Positions 26,546-35,939 of a stretch of 64,000 bases of DNA are shown here, one piece after another (positions within the stretch are counted from its first letter, which is position 1; the number at the start of each line of letters is the position of its first letter). The stretch spans positions 48,931 to 112,930 of the forward strand of contig NZ_VTFS01000007.1 of the NCBI RefSeq assembly GCF_009671245.1, written 5' to 3'. The position numbers and the translations under genes were made by a program. Source of the DNA: Marinicella rhabdoformis. Lineage in GTDB: Bacteria > Pseudomonadota > Gammaproteobacteria > Xanthomonadales > Marinicellaceae. The notes beneath the pieces were generated by a model that searched no databases, had not been told where the DNA came from, and was given only the letters and a program-made list of their open reading frames with translations.

Positions 26546-26785
26546 ATGGCAGATTTAACAAACGAAGACATCATTGAAATCAAGGACCACTTTACCTTTT
26601 TTGACAAGGACGGTAACGGCACCATTGACTTCAAAGAATTCATGCAACTTCTCAAGGTGTTAGCACCATCATCTACATTAGATAATGCAGAACGCGGCTT
26701 TGAAACCATCGACACCAACCAAAACGAAGAAATCGATTTTGAAGAATTTTTAGAGTGGTGGAAAATGAATTGGACTGTTTTTTAA
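26546..26785 (+). CDS. EF-hand calcium-binding protein
   Basis: This 79-residue acidic cytosolic-type protein has two EF-hand loops. The first, DKDGNGTIDFKEF, is canonical with D/D/N/T/E ligands at positions 1, 3, 5, 7 and 12. The second, DTNQNEEIDFEEF, has Asn at position 5 and Glu at 12. The layout resembles half of calmodulin and ends WWKMNWTVF. No signal peptide or membrane segment is seen. Function is unknown; calcium buffering or sensing is the obvious possibility. ATG 26546 fits a domain start. Confidence 0.8.
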   Translation: MADLTNEDIIEIKDHFTFFDKDGNGTIDFKEFMQLLKVLAPSSTLDNAERGFETIDTNQNEEIDFEEFLEWWKMNWTVF

Positions 26786-26800
26786 ACAAGCCCCATTAAG

Positions 26801-27472
26801 TCACACTCGGGCACCGAAAATATCGGTGCCTATTCTAACCATGGTGCTTCCGCTGGCTGCAGCCGCTTCCATGTCAGCACTCATACCCATAGAAAGGACA
26901 TCAAACTTGGCATCTGTTTTGTTGATTTTCTGAAACAACTGAAACGCCTCATCAAAATACCGACACTGCTGATGAAAGTCTTGACTGGGTGGCGGAATAC
27001 ACATCAAACCCCTGACTTCAACATGCGACAAGCACTTTGCAGCTTCATACATTATAAGTATGTCTTCTACAGAAGCACCTGACTTGCTGTCTTCATTGCC
27101 CACTTTCAATTGCAACAATAACTGTATAGGTTGACTGTCAGCAGGCCGTTGACGATCCAAACGCTGAAGAATTTTGAGTCGATCAACAGATTGAACCCAA
27201 TCAAAATGTGAGGCAATGATTTTGGTCTTATTTGACTGAATCGGTCCTATAAAATGCCAAACAACATCCAAATCGCTCAGCTGAGACATCTTCTCTACGG
27301 CTTCTTGGGCATAACTTTCTCCAAAACAACGCTGACCCGCCTCAAACAAGGACCGAACACTGTCTGCTGAATGCTTTTTACTCACCGCCAGCAAAACAGG
27401 CTTTTTAGGGGTTGGCAATGCCTCAATGCGCTCGACAACCTTTTGAAATCGTTGTAATAATGTATGTTTCAT
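26801..27472 (-). CDS. YggS/PLPBP-family PLP-binding protein
   Basis: This 223-residue alanine-racemase-like TIM-barrel protein has LLAVSKKHSADSVRSL with the PLP-binding Lys, FGESYAQEA, WHFIGPIQSNKTK, and the C-terminal LSMGMSADMEAAAASGSTMVRIGTDIFG. The family maintains PLP homeostasis in the cytosol and lacks racemase activity. I place the start at ATG 27472 (MKHTLLQRF); a longer frame to 27565 adds 31 residues with no family similarity and overlaps the rpsU promoter region. Confidence 0.94.
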   Translation of the reverse strand: MKHTLLQRFQKVVERIEALPTPKKPVLLAVSKKHSADSVRSLFEAGQRCFGESYAQEAVEKMSQLSDLDVVWHFIGPIQSNKTKIIASHFDWVQSVDRLKILQRLDRQRPADSQPIQLLLQLKVGNEDSKSGASVEDILIMYEAAKCLSHVEVRGLMCIPPPSQDFHQQCRYFDEAFQLFQKINKTDAKFDVLSMGMSADMEAAAASGSTMVRIGTDIFGARV

Positions 27473-27559
27473 TGACACATTGTAATCAAAAGGGGTTGAA
27501 AAACAAAAGTCAAAAATCACACCCAATATGACACAAAGTGAAAAAAGTTCAAATTCACT

Positions 27560-27587
27560 TTGCATTTACCCTCAAAACAATTAAAAT
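27560..27587 (+). promoter_or_regulatory. putative promoter of the rpsU operon
   Basis: TTGCAT (27560-27565) and TAAAAT (27582-27587) are 16 bases apart. The leader then holds a small hairpin CCGC-TTAAGT-GCGG (27607-27620) and a good ribosome-binding site TTGGAGA before rpsU. Confidence 0.6.
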
Positions 27588-27647
27588 GCGCGGTCTATTT
27601 TTCAGTCCGCTTAAGTGCGGGTATTTAATTTTTGGAGATCATAACCA

Positions 27648-27860
27648 ATGCCAAGTGTAAAAGTTCGCGATAACGAACCATTTGATTTCGCTTTAAGACG
27701 TTTCAAAAGAGCGTGTGAGAAAGCAGGTGTATTAGCAGAATCACGTAAACGTCAGTATTACGAGAAACCAACTCAAGAAAGAAAACGCAAGAAAGCTGCC
27801 GCGGTTAAACGTTTACAAAGACGTGTAGCTAAGGAAGGTATTCCTCGCAGAATGTACTAA
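27648..27860 (+). CDS. rpsU: 30S ribosomal protein S21
   Basis: This 70-residue very basic protein has [22 protein letters not shown] and [19 protein letters not shown], the S21 pattern. It is a late-assembling small-subunit protein needed for translation initiation. It is the first gene of rpsU-yqeY-dnaG-rpoD, the macromolecular synthesis operon that ties translation, replication priming and transcription together. Confidence 0.98.
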   Translation: MPSVKVRDNEPFDFALRRFKRACEKAGVLAESRKRQYYEKPTQERKRKKAAAVKRLQRRVAKEGIPRRMY

Positions 27861-27873
27861 AAAAGGATTTAAG

Positions 27874-28317
27874 ATGACTTTAAAAGCTCAAGTGATGGCT
27901 GATATGAAAACAGCCATGAAAGCCAAGGACAAAGCCAAAGTTGGCACCTTGCGTATGTTCACAGCCGCCATTAAACAAGTAGAGGTTGACGAACGCAAAG
28001 AGTTGAGTGAACAAGAAATCTTATCCATCGTTGGTAAAATGATCAAACAGCGCAAGGATGCTGCTGTTCAATACAAGGATGCAGGCCGTGAAGATCTGGA
28101 AACCATCGAATTGGCTGAAATCGCTGTTTTAGAAGACTACTTACCAGAACAGCTCAGTCAAGATGCCATCAATGACATCGTTCAAGCCATCATCAATGAG
28201 TCTGGCGCCAACGGCATGCAAGACATGGGCAAAGTCATGGGATTGGCCAAAGCACAAATAGCAGGTCAAGCCGATATGGGCGTGGTCAGTCAAACTGTAA
28301 AATCTTTGTTGTCATAA
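27874..28317 (+). CDS. GatB/YqeY domain protein
   Basis: This 147-residue helical protein has MKAKDKAKVGTLRMFTAAIK and MGKVMGLAKAQIAGQADMGVVSQ, the two conserved ends of the YqeY family, which resembles the tRNA-binding tail of GatB. The molecular role is unsettled. It lies between rpsU and dnaG as in Xanthomonas and many other gammaproteobacteria. Confidence 0.94.
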   Translation: MTLKAQVMADMKTAMKAKDKAKVGTLRMFTAAIKQVEVDERKELSEQEILSIVGKMIKQRKDAAVQYKDAGREDLETIELAEIAVLEDYLPEQLSQDAINDIVQAIINESGANGMQDMGKVMGLAKAQIAGQADMGVVSQTVKSLLS

Positions 28318-28360
28318 TTGTCTGCTGTTGTAAAATCACCCTTTGGACTGATTGTGTGCA

Positions 28361-30046
28361 ATGGCATCCATACCGAATGAATTCATAGACGATCTGATAA
28401 ATCGCGTCGATATATACGATGTGATTTCCCCGCGTGTGTCATTAAAAAAGGCAGGCAAAGATTATTCAGGCTTGTGTCCTTTCCATAACGAAAACTCCCC
28501 TTCGTTCACCGTCAGCCAACAAAAACAATTTTTCCACTGTTTCGGCTGTGGTAAAAATGGCAGTGCGATTGGGTTTTTGATGGAATATGAAGGATTGGAC
28601 TTTGTTGACGCCGTCAAAGACTTGGCTCAAATGGCCGGCATGGAAGTGCCCCTGGCCAAGAGCAACAAGCCCAAAATCAGCAGAAACCTGTATGCAATCA
28701 CCGAAAAAGCTGCCAGAATTTTTCAGCACCAACTGAAAGACAATGAACCCACCATCTCTTATTTAAAAAAACGTGGTATTTCAGGGCAAACCGCCCAAAC
28801 ATTTCAAATAGGTTATGCCAAAGATGCTTGGGATGGAATCATGAAACGATTCGACTTTCAAGAACATGATTTACTGGCACAAGCTGGACTGACCACACAC
28901 AATGATTCCGGCAAAGTCTACGACAAATTTCGGCACCGATTGATGTTTCCCATCCATGACCGCAGAGGTCGTGTGATTGCATTTGGCGGCCGCGCTATTG
29001 AGCCTGACCAAAAGCCCAAATACCTCAACTCACCAGAAACACCATTATTTCACAAAGGCAATGAACTGTATGCCTTTCATTTGGCCAGAAAACACAGTGA
29101 TGATAACTTTATCCTGGTGGTTGAAGGCTATATGGATGTCGTCGCCCTGTTCGAAAATGGCGTAAAAAATGCCGTTGCCACACTCGGCACCGCCACTTCA
29201 GCCCAACACATCCAAAACCTGTTTAAAGTTTGGGACAAAATCATTTTTTGTTTCGATGGTGACCGCGCGGGAAAACAAGCAGCAGCCAAAGCCTTGGAAA
29301 CCGCTCTGCCTCAATATTTGGACCACAAAACCATCAGCTTTCTGTTTCTACCGGACGGACAAGATCCAGACAGTTATATTTTTGAAAAAGGTGAACAGGC
29401 CTTCCGTGAATTGTGCGACCAAGCCAAACCATTGTCTGAATTTTTAATAGAACACATCAGTACTGGCATAGCAACAGATACCATTGACGGGCAAGCTCAA
29501 TTGTTTCACAAAGCACAAGAACCCTTGAACAGACTGCCCAAAGGCGCTTTCAGGCAAATGATGACCAATAAAATAGAATCCCTCACTCAACACCAATTCA
29601 AAAAACAAGCTCAGGCCAAAACCAAAAGACAACAAGAAAGCAGCCAATCGCCTGTTAAAAAAATCATCAGTCTATTGGTCAACCTGCCAACACTGCACAA
29701 ACTTATTCCTGAGGCACTTGATTTACATGCTTTTCAGTTTAAAGGTGTTGAAATAATTGACAGAATCGTTGAAATTTGTCAAAGTCAGCCCCACATAAGC
29801 ACAGCGGCTTTGATTGAGCATTTCCGGAATGACTCATTCTTTCAACATTTGGCACCATTATCCAAACACTATGACCACTTGGATAATGATCAAAAAACAT
29901 TAGAGTTCAAGGACTTGATGAACCACTTGCTTAAAAAAGCGCAACAAAAAGAAATTGACGCCCTGCGCGAGAAACAAATGCAGTCTGGGCTAACAATTGA
30001 AGAAAAACAACAACTGGTTAACTTATTGACCACCAAAGTGAATTAA
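28361..30046 (+). CDS. dnaG: DNA primase
   Basis: This 561-residue primase has an N-terminal zinc finger (C39, H42, C60, C63 in CPFHNENSP and HCFGCGKNG), the RNA-polymerase core with FRHRLMFPIHDRRGRVIAFGGR, a TOPRIM domain (VVEGYMDVVAL and FDGDRAGKQAA) and a C-terminal helicase-binding domain. It synthesises RNA primers at the replication fork with DnaB. ATG 28361 begins MASIPNEFID, the family start; in-frame TTG 28352 adds three residues. rpoD starts 6 bases after its stop. Confidence 0.97.
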   Translation: MASIPNEFIDDLINRVDIYDVISPRVSLKKAGKDYSGLCPFHNENSPSFTVSQQKQFFHCFGCGKNGSAIGFLMEYEGLDFVDAVKDLAQMAGMEVPLAKSNKPKISRNLYAITEKAARIFQHQLKDNEPTISYLKKRGISGQTAQTFQIGYAKDAWDGIMKRFDFQEHDLLAQAGLTTHNDSGKVYDKFRHRLMFPIHDRRGRVIAFGGRAIEPDQKPKYLNSPETPLFHKGNELYAFHLARKHSDDNFILVVEGYMDVVALFENGVKNAVATLGTATSAQHIQNLFKVWDKIIFCFDGDRAGKQAAAKALETALPQYLDHKTISFLFLPDGQDPDSYIFEKGEQAFRELCDQAKPLSEFLIEHISTGIATDTIDGQAQLFHKAQEPLNRLPKGAFRQMMTNKIESLTQHQFKKQAQAKTKRQQESSQSPVKKIISLLVNLPTLHKLIPEALDLHAFQFKGVEIIDRIVEICQSQPHISTAALIEHFRNDSFFQHLAPLSKHYDHLDNDQKTLEFKDLMNHLLKKAQQKEIDALREKQMQSGLTIEEKQQLVNLLTTKVN

Positions 30047-30052
30047 TACAAT

Positions 30053-31867
30053 ATGGCGACAGATCAACAAACATCACAAATCAAACTTTTGATTTTAAAA
30101 GGCAAAGAACAAGGATACCTGACCTACGCAGAAGTCAATGACCATTTGCCTGATGACATTGTAGAAACAGATTCGGTTGAAGACATCATTCAAATGATCA
30201 ACGACATGGGCATTCAAGTATTGGATGAAGCCCCTGAAGAAGACAGCATCATTTTGAATGACTCAACTGCCAAGGAAGACGATGACACAGCCACAGAAGA
30301 AGCTGTGGCCGTACTTTCAGCCGTTGACCCCAGTATCGGTCGTACCACTGACCCTGTTCGCATGTACATGCGTGAAATGGGCTCGGTTGAGTTACTTGAG
30401 CGCAAAGATGAAATTGCCATTGCCAAGCGAATCGAGAAGTGTGACCACTTGATTATGGAAGCCAGTTACCTGTTCCCCAAGTCTATCCGCACCATTTTGG
30501 AATATTACCAAGATGTATTGGACGAAACATTGAAAAAGGAACATTTTGTCACTGACATCTATGACCCACATGCTGAAGCCATCATTCCTAAGGTTAAAAA
30601 ACCAACAGATCCTGTTGACGAAGACGAAGAAGAAGAGGAAGAAGTTGACACTTCATTACAGTTTGATGAAGTCACCAAGCGCATTGAAGCCGTGCGTAAA
30701 TTGTTCAACAAATTTTTGGCATCAGTAGAAAAAGACGGTATCGGTGAAAAGAAACAGAAAAATTTCATGGTACAAATCTCTGAAATCTTGGTCGAATTCA
30801 AATTTGCACCTGTCACCATGACAGACATCGTTGATGACATCAAAGAAGTGCAAGAAGTGGTGCGCAGAATTGAACGGCGCATCCTTGATATTTGTGTCCG
30901 AGAGTGCAAGATGCTTCGCCGTGAATTCATCCGTGGATTCATGAACCGCGAAACTGATGAAAACTTCATGGATGACATGATTGCCAAAGACAGTGCCAAA
31001 GCCACGGTTCTAGAAATTTATAAGGATGAAGTGATTGGACTTCAGAAGAAGTTACAACGCGTTGAAACAAGTTTTGATTTAACCATCAAAGAAATCAAAG
31101 CCATCAACAGAACCGTAACTGTCAATGAAGCCAAATCTCGACGCGCCAAGAAAGAAATGATTGAAGCCAACTTGCGTTTGGTTATTTCTATTGCCAAAAA
31201 ATACACCAATCGCGGCCTGCAATTCTTAGATTTAATTCAAGAAGGTAACATTGGTTTAATGAAAGCTGTAGAAAAATTTGAATATCGACGTGGTTACAAA
31301 TTTTCAACTTATGCCACATGGTGGATCAGACAGGCCATCACGCGTTCTATCGCTGATCAAGCCAGAACCATTCGTATTCCTGTGCACATGATTGAAACCA
31401 TCAATAAGTTAAACCGTGTTTCTCGTCAGTTACTACAAGAATTGGGGCGTGAAGCAACACCTGAAGAAATTTCAGAAGTGATGGAAATGCCAGTGGGCAA
31501 AGTACGCAAAGTGATTAAAATCGCCAAACAACCTATTTCAATGGAAACACCTATTGGTGATGATGAAGATTCAAGTTTGGGCGATTTCATTGAAGACGGT
31601 AACATTTTGTCACCACTGGAATCAACCACGGCTAACGGCTTGACCAATACGGTTACTAACTTATTGTCAGGTTTGACACCTCGTGAAGCCAAAGTATTGC
31701 GTATGCGCTTCGGTATCGACATGAACACCGACCACACGCTAGAAGAAGTGGGCAAACAATTCGACGTGACCCGCGAACGTATCCGTCAAATTGAAGCCAA
31801 AGCTTTACGAAAGCTCAGACACCCAAGTCGTTCGGAACAGCTCCGAAGCTTTATGGATTTGGGCTGA
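30053..31867 (+). CDS. rpoD: primary sigma factor sigma70
   Basis: This 604-residue protein has an N-terminal region 1.1, region 1.2 ([17 protein letters not shown]), an acidic non-conserved insertion (run of Asp/Glu near residue 195), region 2 ([40 protein letters not shown]), region 3 and region 4 ([19 protein letters not shown] and the helix-turn-helix REQ-like [14 protein letters not shown]). It directs RNA polymerase to housekeeping promoters. A strong terminator 20 bases downstream ends the operon. Confidence 0.98.
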   Translation: MATDQQTSQIKLLILKGKEQGYLTYAEVNDHLPDDIVETDSVEDIIQMINDMGIQVLDEAPEEDSIILNDSTAKEDDDTATEEAVAVLSAVDPSIGRTTDPVRMYMREMGSVELLERKDEIAIAKRIEKCDHLIMEASYLFPKSIRTILEYYQDVLDETLKKEHFVTDIYDPHAEAIIPKVKKPTDPVDEDEEEEEEVDTSLQFDEVTKRIEAVRKLFNKFLASVEKDGIGEKKQKNFMVQISEILVEFKFAPVTMTDIVDDIKEVQEVVRRIERRILDICVRECKMLRREFIRGFMNRETDENFMDDMIAKDSAKATVLEIYKDEVIGLQKKLQRVETSFDLTIKEIKAINRTVTVNEAKSRRAKKEMIEANLRLVISIAKKYTNRGLQFLDLIQEGNIGLMKAVEKFEYRRGYKFSTYATWWIRQAITRSIADQARTIRIPVHMIETINKLNRVSRQLLQELGREATPEEISEVMEMPVGKVRKVIKIAKQPISMETPIGDDEDSSLGDFIEDGNILSPLESTTANGLTNTVTNLLSGLTPREAKVLRMRFGIDMNTDHTLEEVGKQFDVTRERIRQIEAKALRKLRHPSRSEQLRSFMDLG

Positions 31868-31887
31868 TATTGCCAAGAAATAGAAAC

Positions 31888-31917
31888 AAAAAAACCAGCT
31901 TTTTTGCTGGTTTTTTT
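31888..31917 (+). terminator. Rho-independent terminator after rpoD
   Basis: An A run with CCAGC, a T5-6 loop, GCTGG and seven Ts form a hairpin 20 bases after the rpoD stop. The symmetrical flanks let it work for the convergent PPIase gene too. Confidence 0.92.
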
Positions 31918-31938
31918 GTTTCTTAAAACTGCTGGCGT

Positions 31939-32736
31939 TTACTGTTTCAAAACCTTGACCTTGGCCTTTGCAGTGGCCAGCTGAGTGAACTTAGACTTCA
32001 ACCGCTGTTCCAATGTTTTCTTAATCCCCGCACTGGCTTCAGCCAAGCTGGGCGGCTCCACTGTTTTTTTGTCCTTCAAATAGAGTACGTGCGCACCAAA
32101 ATCGCTCAACACCACTTCTGGATATAATTGACCCACTGACATTTGCTCCAAAGCCAAACGCAAAGGTTCTGGCATTTGCTGTAAATTCACCCATCCAATA
32201 TCACCAACATTCCTGACATTTGGCCTCGCAGCCACATAAGATGTCATCGCCTGTTCAAATGAATAGTCATTGCCATTTATCCCATCCAGAACCTTCACAG
32301 CCTCAACTTCATCCTTAAATAACAAATGTTGGACATGAAACTGCAGCCCTTTGGTGGCTTTGATCACTTTTTCATACTCAGCCGCAATGTCAGCATCAGT
32401 CACTGGATTTTTTTTCAAGTACGACTCCAGGGCATTGTGTGCTTGGTATTTCATTTGTTGGTATTGCAACAATGCCAACTGCTCTGCATTCAGGGGCAAA
32501 GCAGATTTTACAGCTTGGTTTGCCATCGCCGCTTCTCTGATTAGTTCATCAAAAACGGCCTGTTTTTCAGCTGGCCCGGCTTGCACCAGACCTCGGCTTT
32601 TCAAAGCCACGTCCATTACATTTGCAGTGACAGGAATATCTCCAACCACAGCCAACACCTCAGAGGAATCATTCACAGTGCCGCTCTTTTCAGTACATCC
32701 AGCCAAGCACAATGCCATTAAAACAACACGCTTCAT
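31939..32736 (-). CDS. lipoprotein parvulin-type peptidyl-prolyl isomerase
   Basis: The 265-residue precursor has a lipoprotein signal (VVLMALCLAGC, Cys near residue 14). A helical SurA-N-like chaperone region is followed by a parvulin (PpiC) domain with LQFHVQHLLF, NVGDIGWV and SDFGAHVLYLKDKK. It would assist folding of exported proteins at the membrane. The organisation resembles EpsD/PrsA-like isomerases. Its ATG overlaps the bolA stop by one base (TAATG), and GAGGAGG upstream is a strong ribosome-binding site. Confidence 0.85.
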   Translation of the reverse strand: MKRVVLMALCLAGCTEKSGTVNDSSEVLAVVGDIPVTANVMDVALKSRGLVQAGPAEKQAVFDELIREAAMANQAVKSALPLNAEQLALLQYQQMKYQAHNALESYLKKNPVTDADIAAEYEKVIKATKGLQFHVQHLLFKDEVEAVKVLDGINGNDYSFEQAMTSYVAARPNVRNVGDIGWVNLQQMPEPLRLALEQMSVGQLYPEVVLSDFGAHVLYLKDKKTVEPPSLAEASAGIKKTLEQRLKSKFTQLATAKAKVKVLKQ

Positions 32737-33008
32737 TAGACCTCCTCATGTGTGACAGCTTCAACTTCTAAGGCATGAATGGCACCTGACTCAAACAATT
32801 CGTTAACTGCTTGATATACCATTCTGTGGCGCTTAATTTTCAACAGACCATTAAAGACATCTGCCACCACAGTGACCGCAAAATGACCACCCCCATCCTT
32901 AGCACCTTCATGTCCCACATGGAGGTGACTGTTATCGGTGACTTGTACTGATGTTGGGGATAAGCTTTGTAACAGCGCTTCTATACGCTCACAGGTTTCT
33001 TTATGCAT
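32736..33008 (-). CDS. BolA family protein
   Basis: This 90-residue protein has the BolA fold: SHLHVGHEGAKDGGGHFAVTVV, then RHRMVYQAV with the conserved Arg-His, and AIHALEVEAVT at the end. BolA proteins pair with monothiol glutaredoxins to handle [2Fe-2S] clusters and act in stress responses. Conserved His residues in HVGH and RHR are present as candidate ligands. It is the first gene of a two-gene unit with the PPIase lipoprotein. Confidence 0.92.
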   Translation of the reverse strand: MHKETCERIEALLQSLSPTSVQVTDNSHLHVGHEGAKDGGGHFAVTVVADVFNGLLKIKRHRMVYQAVNELFESGAIHALEVEAVTHEEV

Positions 33009-33072
33009 GATTCACAAACTGACAAAAAAGGCATTATAGCGTAAAATGCTGGTTTTTATGCTGACCTTAGCC

Positions 33073-33426
33073 ATGAGTGAAATTGTAATCTATCACAACC
33101 CACGCTGTTCAAAATCTCGAGCCACACTGGCAATCCTTGAAGAACAAGGCTTGAAGCCAACCATCATTAAATATTTAGAAGATGCGCCCAGCATTGATGA
33201 CATCAAGCTGGTACTCAAAGCTTTGGACATGGGACCCAGACAGTTGATGCGAAAAGGTGAGGCTGAATACAAAGACAACAACTTTTCAAATGAAGCACTT
33301 ACTGATGATGAGCTGATAGCCATGATGCACCAATTTCCTAAAGTGATTGAACGCCCAATAGTCTTGGCCAACGGTCAAGCCAGAATCGGTAGACCACCTG
33401 AAAGTGTTTTGGAAATCTTGTCATGA
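33073..33426 (+). CDS. ArsC/YfgD-family thioredoxin-fold protein
   Basis: This 117-residue ArsC-family protein has IYHNPRCSKSRATLAIL with a single N-terminal Cys in the position of the arsenate reductase catalytic Cys, and VIERPIVLANGQARIGRPPE with the conserved Arg and cis-Pro. It fits glutaredoxin-coupled arsenate reductase or the YfgD sub-type; no other arsenic gene is near, so arsenate reduction is uncertain. ATG 33073 (MSEIVIY) is the family-like start. It overlaps the next gene by 4 bases. Confidence 0.87.
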   Translation: MSEIVIYHNPRCSKSRATLAILEEQGLKPTIIKYLEDAPSIDDIKLVLKALDMGPRQLMRKGEAEYKDNNFSNEALTDDELIAMMHQFPKVIERPIVLANGQARIGRPPESVLEILS

Positions 33427-33998
33427 GCCAAGTGCTGATTGTTTATTATTCCAAACGCGGCAACACACAAAAAATGGCCCGCTTGATTGCGCGTGGGGTT
33501 GAATCAGTTGACGGTTGTCATGCGATTATCAGAACTGTCGAATCTGATCTTGATGGTGCACCCGAACCACAAGACCCCATCGTTTCAGAACAAGATATGA
33601 AAGATTGTGCTGCATTGATTCTAGGCAGCCCGTGTTACTTTGGCAACATGGCATCCCCTTTGAAACGGTTTATCGACTCCACTGGCAACCTTTGGTTTTC
33701 TGGTGCAATGGAAGGAAAGCCAGCAGGTGTATTTACCACAGGCTCTTCATTACACGGCGGTCAAGAAACCACCCTCATCAACATGATGATTCCACTCATG
33801 CATTACGGCATGATCATGGTTGGCTTACCCTATTCTGAAAAATCACTGCTCTACACCACATCAGGCGGCTCACCTTATGGCGCCACCCATTGGACTGAAT
33901 TTGAATCCAACAGGGCCATAGACTCCAATGAAAAACAGCTGTGCATTGCACAAGGCAAAAGAACGGCTCAATTGGCCTCAAAGCTCAAAGAAAATTAA
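33423..33998 (+). CDS. WrbA-like flavodoxin-fold NAD(P)H:quinone oxidoreductase
   Basis: This 191-residue protein has VLIVYYSKRGNTQKMARLIARG for FMN phosphate binding, ALILGSPCYFGNMASPLKRFIDST, and FTTGSSLHGGQETTL, as in WrbA. It would reduce quinones by two electrons, protecting against redox cycling. It is translationally coupled to the arsC-like gene (ATGA overlap), a pairing seen in other gammaproteobacteria. Its 3' end overlaps the convergent membrane-protein gene by 14 bases. Confidence 0.9.
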   Translation: MSQVLIVYYSKRGNTQKMARLIARGVESVDGCHAIIRTVESDLDGAPEPQDPIVSEQDMKDCAALILGSPCYFGNMASPLKRFIDSTGNLWFSGAMEGKPAGVFTTGSSLHGGQETTLINMMIPLMHYGMIMVGLPYSEKSLLYTTSGGSPYGATHWTEFESNRAIDSNEKQLCIAQGKRTAQLASKLKEN

Positions 33999-35334
33999 AC
34001 CCCACACGGGCGGAATACAGCCAGGTTTCGCCCACCCACTGATAAAGCAACAATGCCCAAAGTGCATGTGAAAATACCATAAGTATCAAGTTTTTTTGCT
34101 TTTGCCAAACCCACATCCAAAACAACCCTGCCGCAAAAGTCAGCACCATTAAATAATGATTGGGCAAATGAATGACTGCAAAACACCAAGCCACAAAAAC
34201 TGACAGGCCCATTACACCCATGGACTGGTGATTGTGTTTACGAACCCACTCAAACAAACTGACCATCAAACTCTGTTGAAAACCTGCCCATAACAAGTAT
34301 CCCGGCATCATGTTTAAAAACGACCATTGAAAATCACTTTGTGACCATAAGAAGCCAGCTAAGACAACAACAAACATCCATGTTCTTAAACTGCCTTTTT
34401 GACTGAGCTGCCACATACCTCGATTTATATAAACCACAAATAACAATACTGGCAACATCACAGACATCCACTTGTAACCCAACCATGTGGCATCATCCAA
34501 AGGCACATACAACAACAAAGCAGCGACACTTAAAGTCATTATTCCTGTCAATTGTGCAGCCCACAAACCCCAAAACACCAGAACCAACAACAAAGCCACC
34601 AGCAGCAACAATAACCACGGAGATAAAGAAACCAACGTTTCAAATTTGATCTGCTGGGTGGTTGATTTCTGGTTAACTTGATGGTCAATTTGTACCATTT
34701 CATTACTGCTTGGACAAAACACCAGCCATTGCCCTTTTTGATGCCATTGCCCGCAATTAGCTGCAAGCCATTGATTCGAACCAAAAGCTTCCGTTTGATT
34801 CAAAGACAATGATTTAATATCCCATTTCAACTCTTGACGAGAAAAAAGCCGCACCACCCAAGTTGATGCCTTGGGTATGGCCACCCAATTGACCAAATCA
34901 CCCGAAGATGTCTGCCAATCCAGTTCTGATAACAGCAATTGATGAGCGCCTGGCTGTAAATCAACTTTCGCGGTATAAAACAACCCAGCATCAGGATCAG
35001 ACGTCTCCAAAGCCATGGTGAATTTTGCGGCAGGATCAGTCTCTATAGCGACTGATAAATCTTGATAATAAAGCGGAATTAGTGGCCAAGCAGGCATTTT
35101 TAAAGAAACTGCTGCTTGCTTACCTGAGAAGTATTGCCCATCAAATTGACTGCCGAAAACAGTGACCCGTTGGCCTGTTTGTTTAACATCCCAACTGAAA
35201 TTCAGATCACCGGCTTGGGCTTTTGATAATTGACTGTCAATCCTGTTATTGATGTGAAGAGCCGCATAATCATGTGCAAACACCCAAACCAGTACAGAGG
35301 CCAGTAACAATAAAATATATCGCCTAACACTCAC
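33985..35334 (-). CDS. membrane protein with degenerate CPBP-like C-terminal region
   Basis: This protein of about 449 residues has an N-terminal membrane anchor, a periplasmic-type beta-rich region (about 30-220) and roughly eight hydrophobic segments after it. The last ~120 residues resemble the CPBP (Abi) intramembrane protease fold: LLWAGFQQSLMVSLF where EExxxR is expected, CFAVIHLPNH matching FxxxH, and FSHALWALLLY where HxxxN is expected. The glutamates are replaced by Gln and the final Asn by Ala, so it is probably not a protease. GTG 35334 overlaps the maf stop (GTGA) and is a better start than ATG 35370. Function unknown. Confidence 0.6.
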   Translation of the reverse strand: MSVRRYILLLLASVLVWVFAHDYAALHINNRIDSQLSKAQAGDLNFSWDVKQTGQRVTVFGSQFDGQYFSGKQAAVSLKMPAWPLIPLYYQDLSVAIETDPAAKFTMALETSDPDAGLFYTAKVDLQPGAHQLLLSELDWQTSSGDLVNWVAIPKASTWVVRLFSRQELKWDIKSLSLNQTEAFGSNQWLAANCGQWHQKGQWLVFCPSSNEMVQIDHQVNQKSTTQQIKFETLVSLSPWLLLLLVALLLVLVFWGLWAAQLTGIMTLSVAALLLYVPLDDATWLGYKWMSVMLPVLLFVVYINRGMWQLSQKGSLRTWMFVVVLAGFLWSQSDFQWSFLNMMPGYLLWAGFQQSLMVSLFEWVRKHNHQSMGVMGLSVFVAWCFAVIHLPNHYLMVLTFAAGLFWMWVWQKQKNLILMVFSHALWALLLYQWVGETWLYSARVGFNFL

Positions 35335-35939
35335 AGTTTTGGATACCCGAGTGTTGTCAAAGCGGAACACAATGCAATCAAAGGCAAACCCACCAAAGCA
35401 CTAGGATCTGTTGATTCTACTGAATGCATTAATCGTAAACCTTGAGATTCTATTTTAAAAGAACCCGCACAGTCATAAGGTTGATCAAGGTGTAAATAGT
35501 GCTCAATCACTGCCTGCGAATTATTTTTAAAACAGACTTTAGTCAGAGTATTGCTGCTGATACAGCCACCAGAAGCCAAATGAACAACACTCAAAGCGCT
35601 GTGAAACAAGACGGTTTTGCCTGAAAAATTGGCCAATTGTTGAGATGCCCGCAGGTGGTTACCAGGTTTTCTTATGATTTGATTTTCAAATTCGCAAACC
35701 TGATCGGCACCTATCACCCATGCATCCGGAAAGTCACTTGCCACAGCTTCTGCCTTGTTTTTTGCCATGCGTAAGGCAAACGCTACGGGTGGCTCATCAT
35801 CTAAACAAACCTCATCAACCGCCGAGTCTCTAACAGAAAATGACAAGCCAAACTGGGTCAACTGTTGACGCCTGTATGGAGATGTTGACGCCAGTATCAA
35901 ATCCAGAACAGCAGCTTGTTCATCAGAACAAATCGTCAT
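35331..35939 (-). CDS. Maf/YceF nucleoside triphosphate pyrophosphatase
   Basis: This 202-residue protein has LILASTSPYRRQQL, ESxxDE-like DSAVDEVCLDDEPP, WVIGADQVCEF, and the C-terminal CAGSFKIESQGLRL and VGLPLIALC. The YceF sub-type hydrolyses methylated nucleotides such as m7GTP and keeps them out of RNA. ATG 35939 (MTICSDEQ) overlaps the end of the PBP1A gene by 17 bases. The C-terminus couples to the membrane-protein gene through a 4-base overlap. Confidence 0.92.
   Translation of the reverse strand: MTICSDEQAAVLDLILASTSPYRRQQLTQFGLSFSVRDSAVDEVCLDDEPPVAFALRMAKNKAEAVASDFPDAWVIGADQVCEFENQIIRKPGNHLRASQQLANFSGKTVLFHSALSVVHLASGGCISSNTLTKVCFKNNSQAVIEHYLHLDQPYDCAGSFKIESQGLRLMHSVESTDPSALVGLPLIALCSALTTLGYPKL

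Noticed and set aside
33985..33998. Possible frameshift at the wrbA-like / membrane-protein junction
   Set aside because: Both proteins have normal ends; the 14-base convergent overlap is ordinary.
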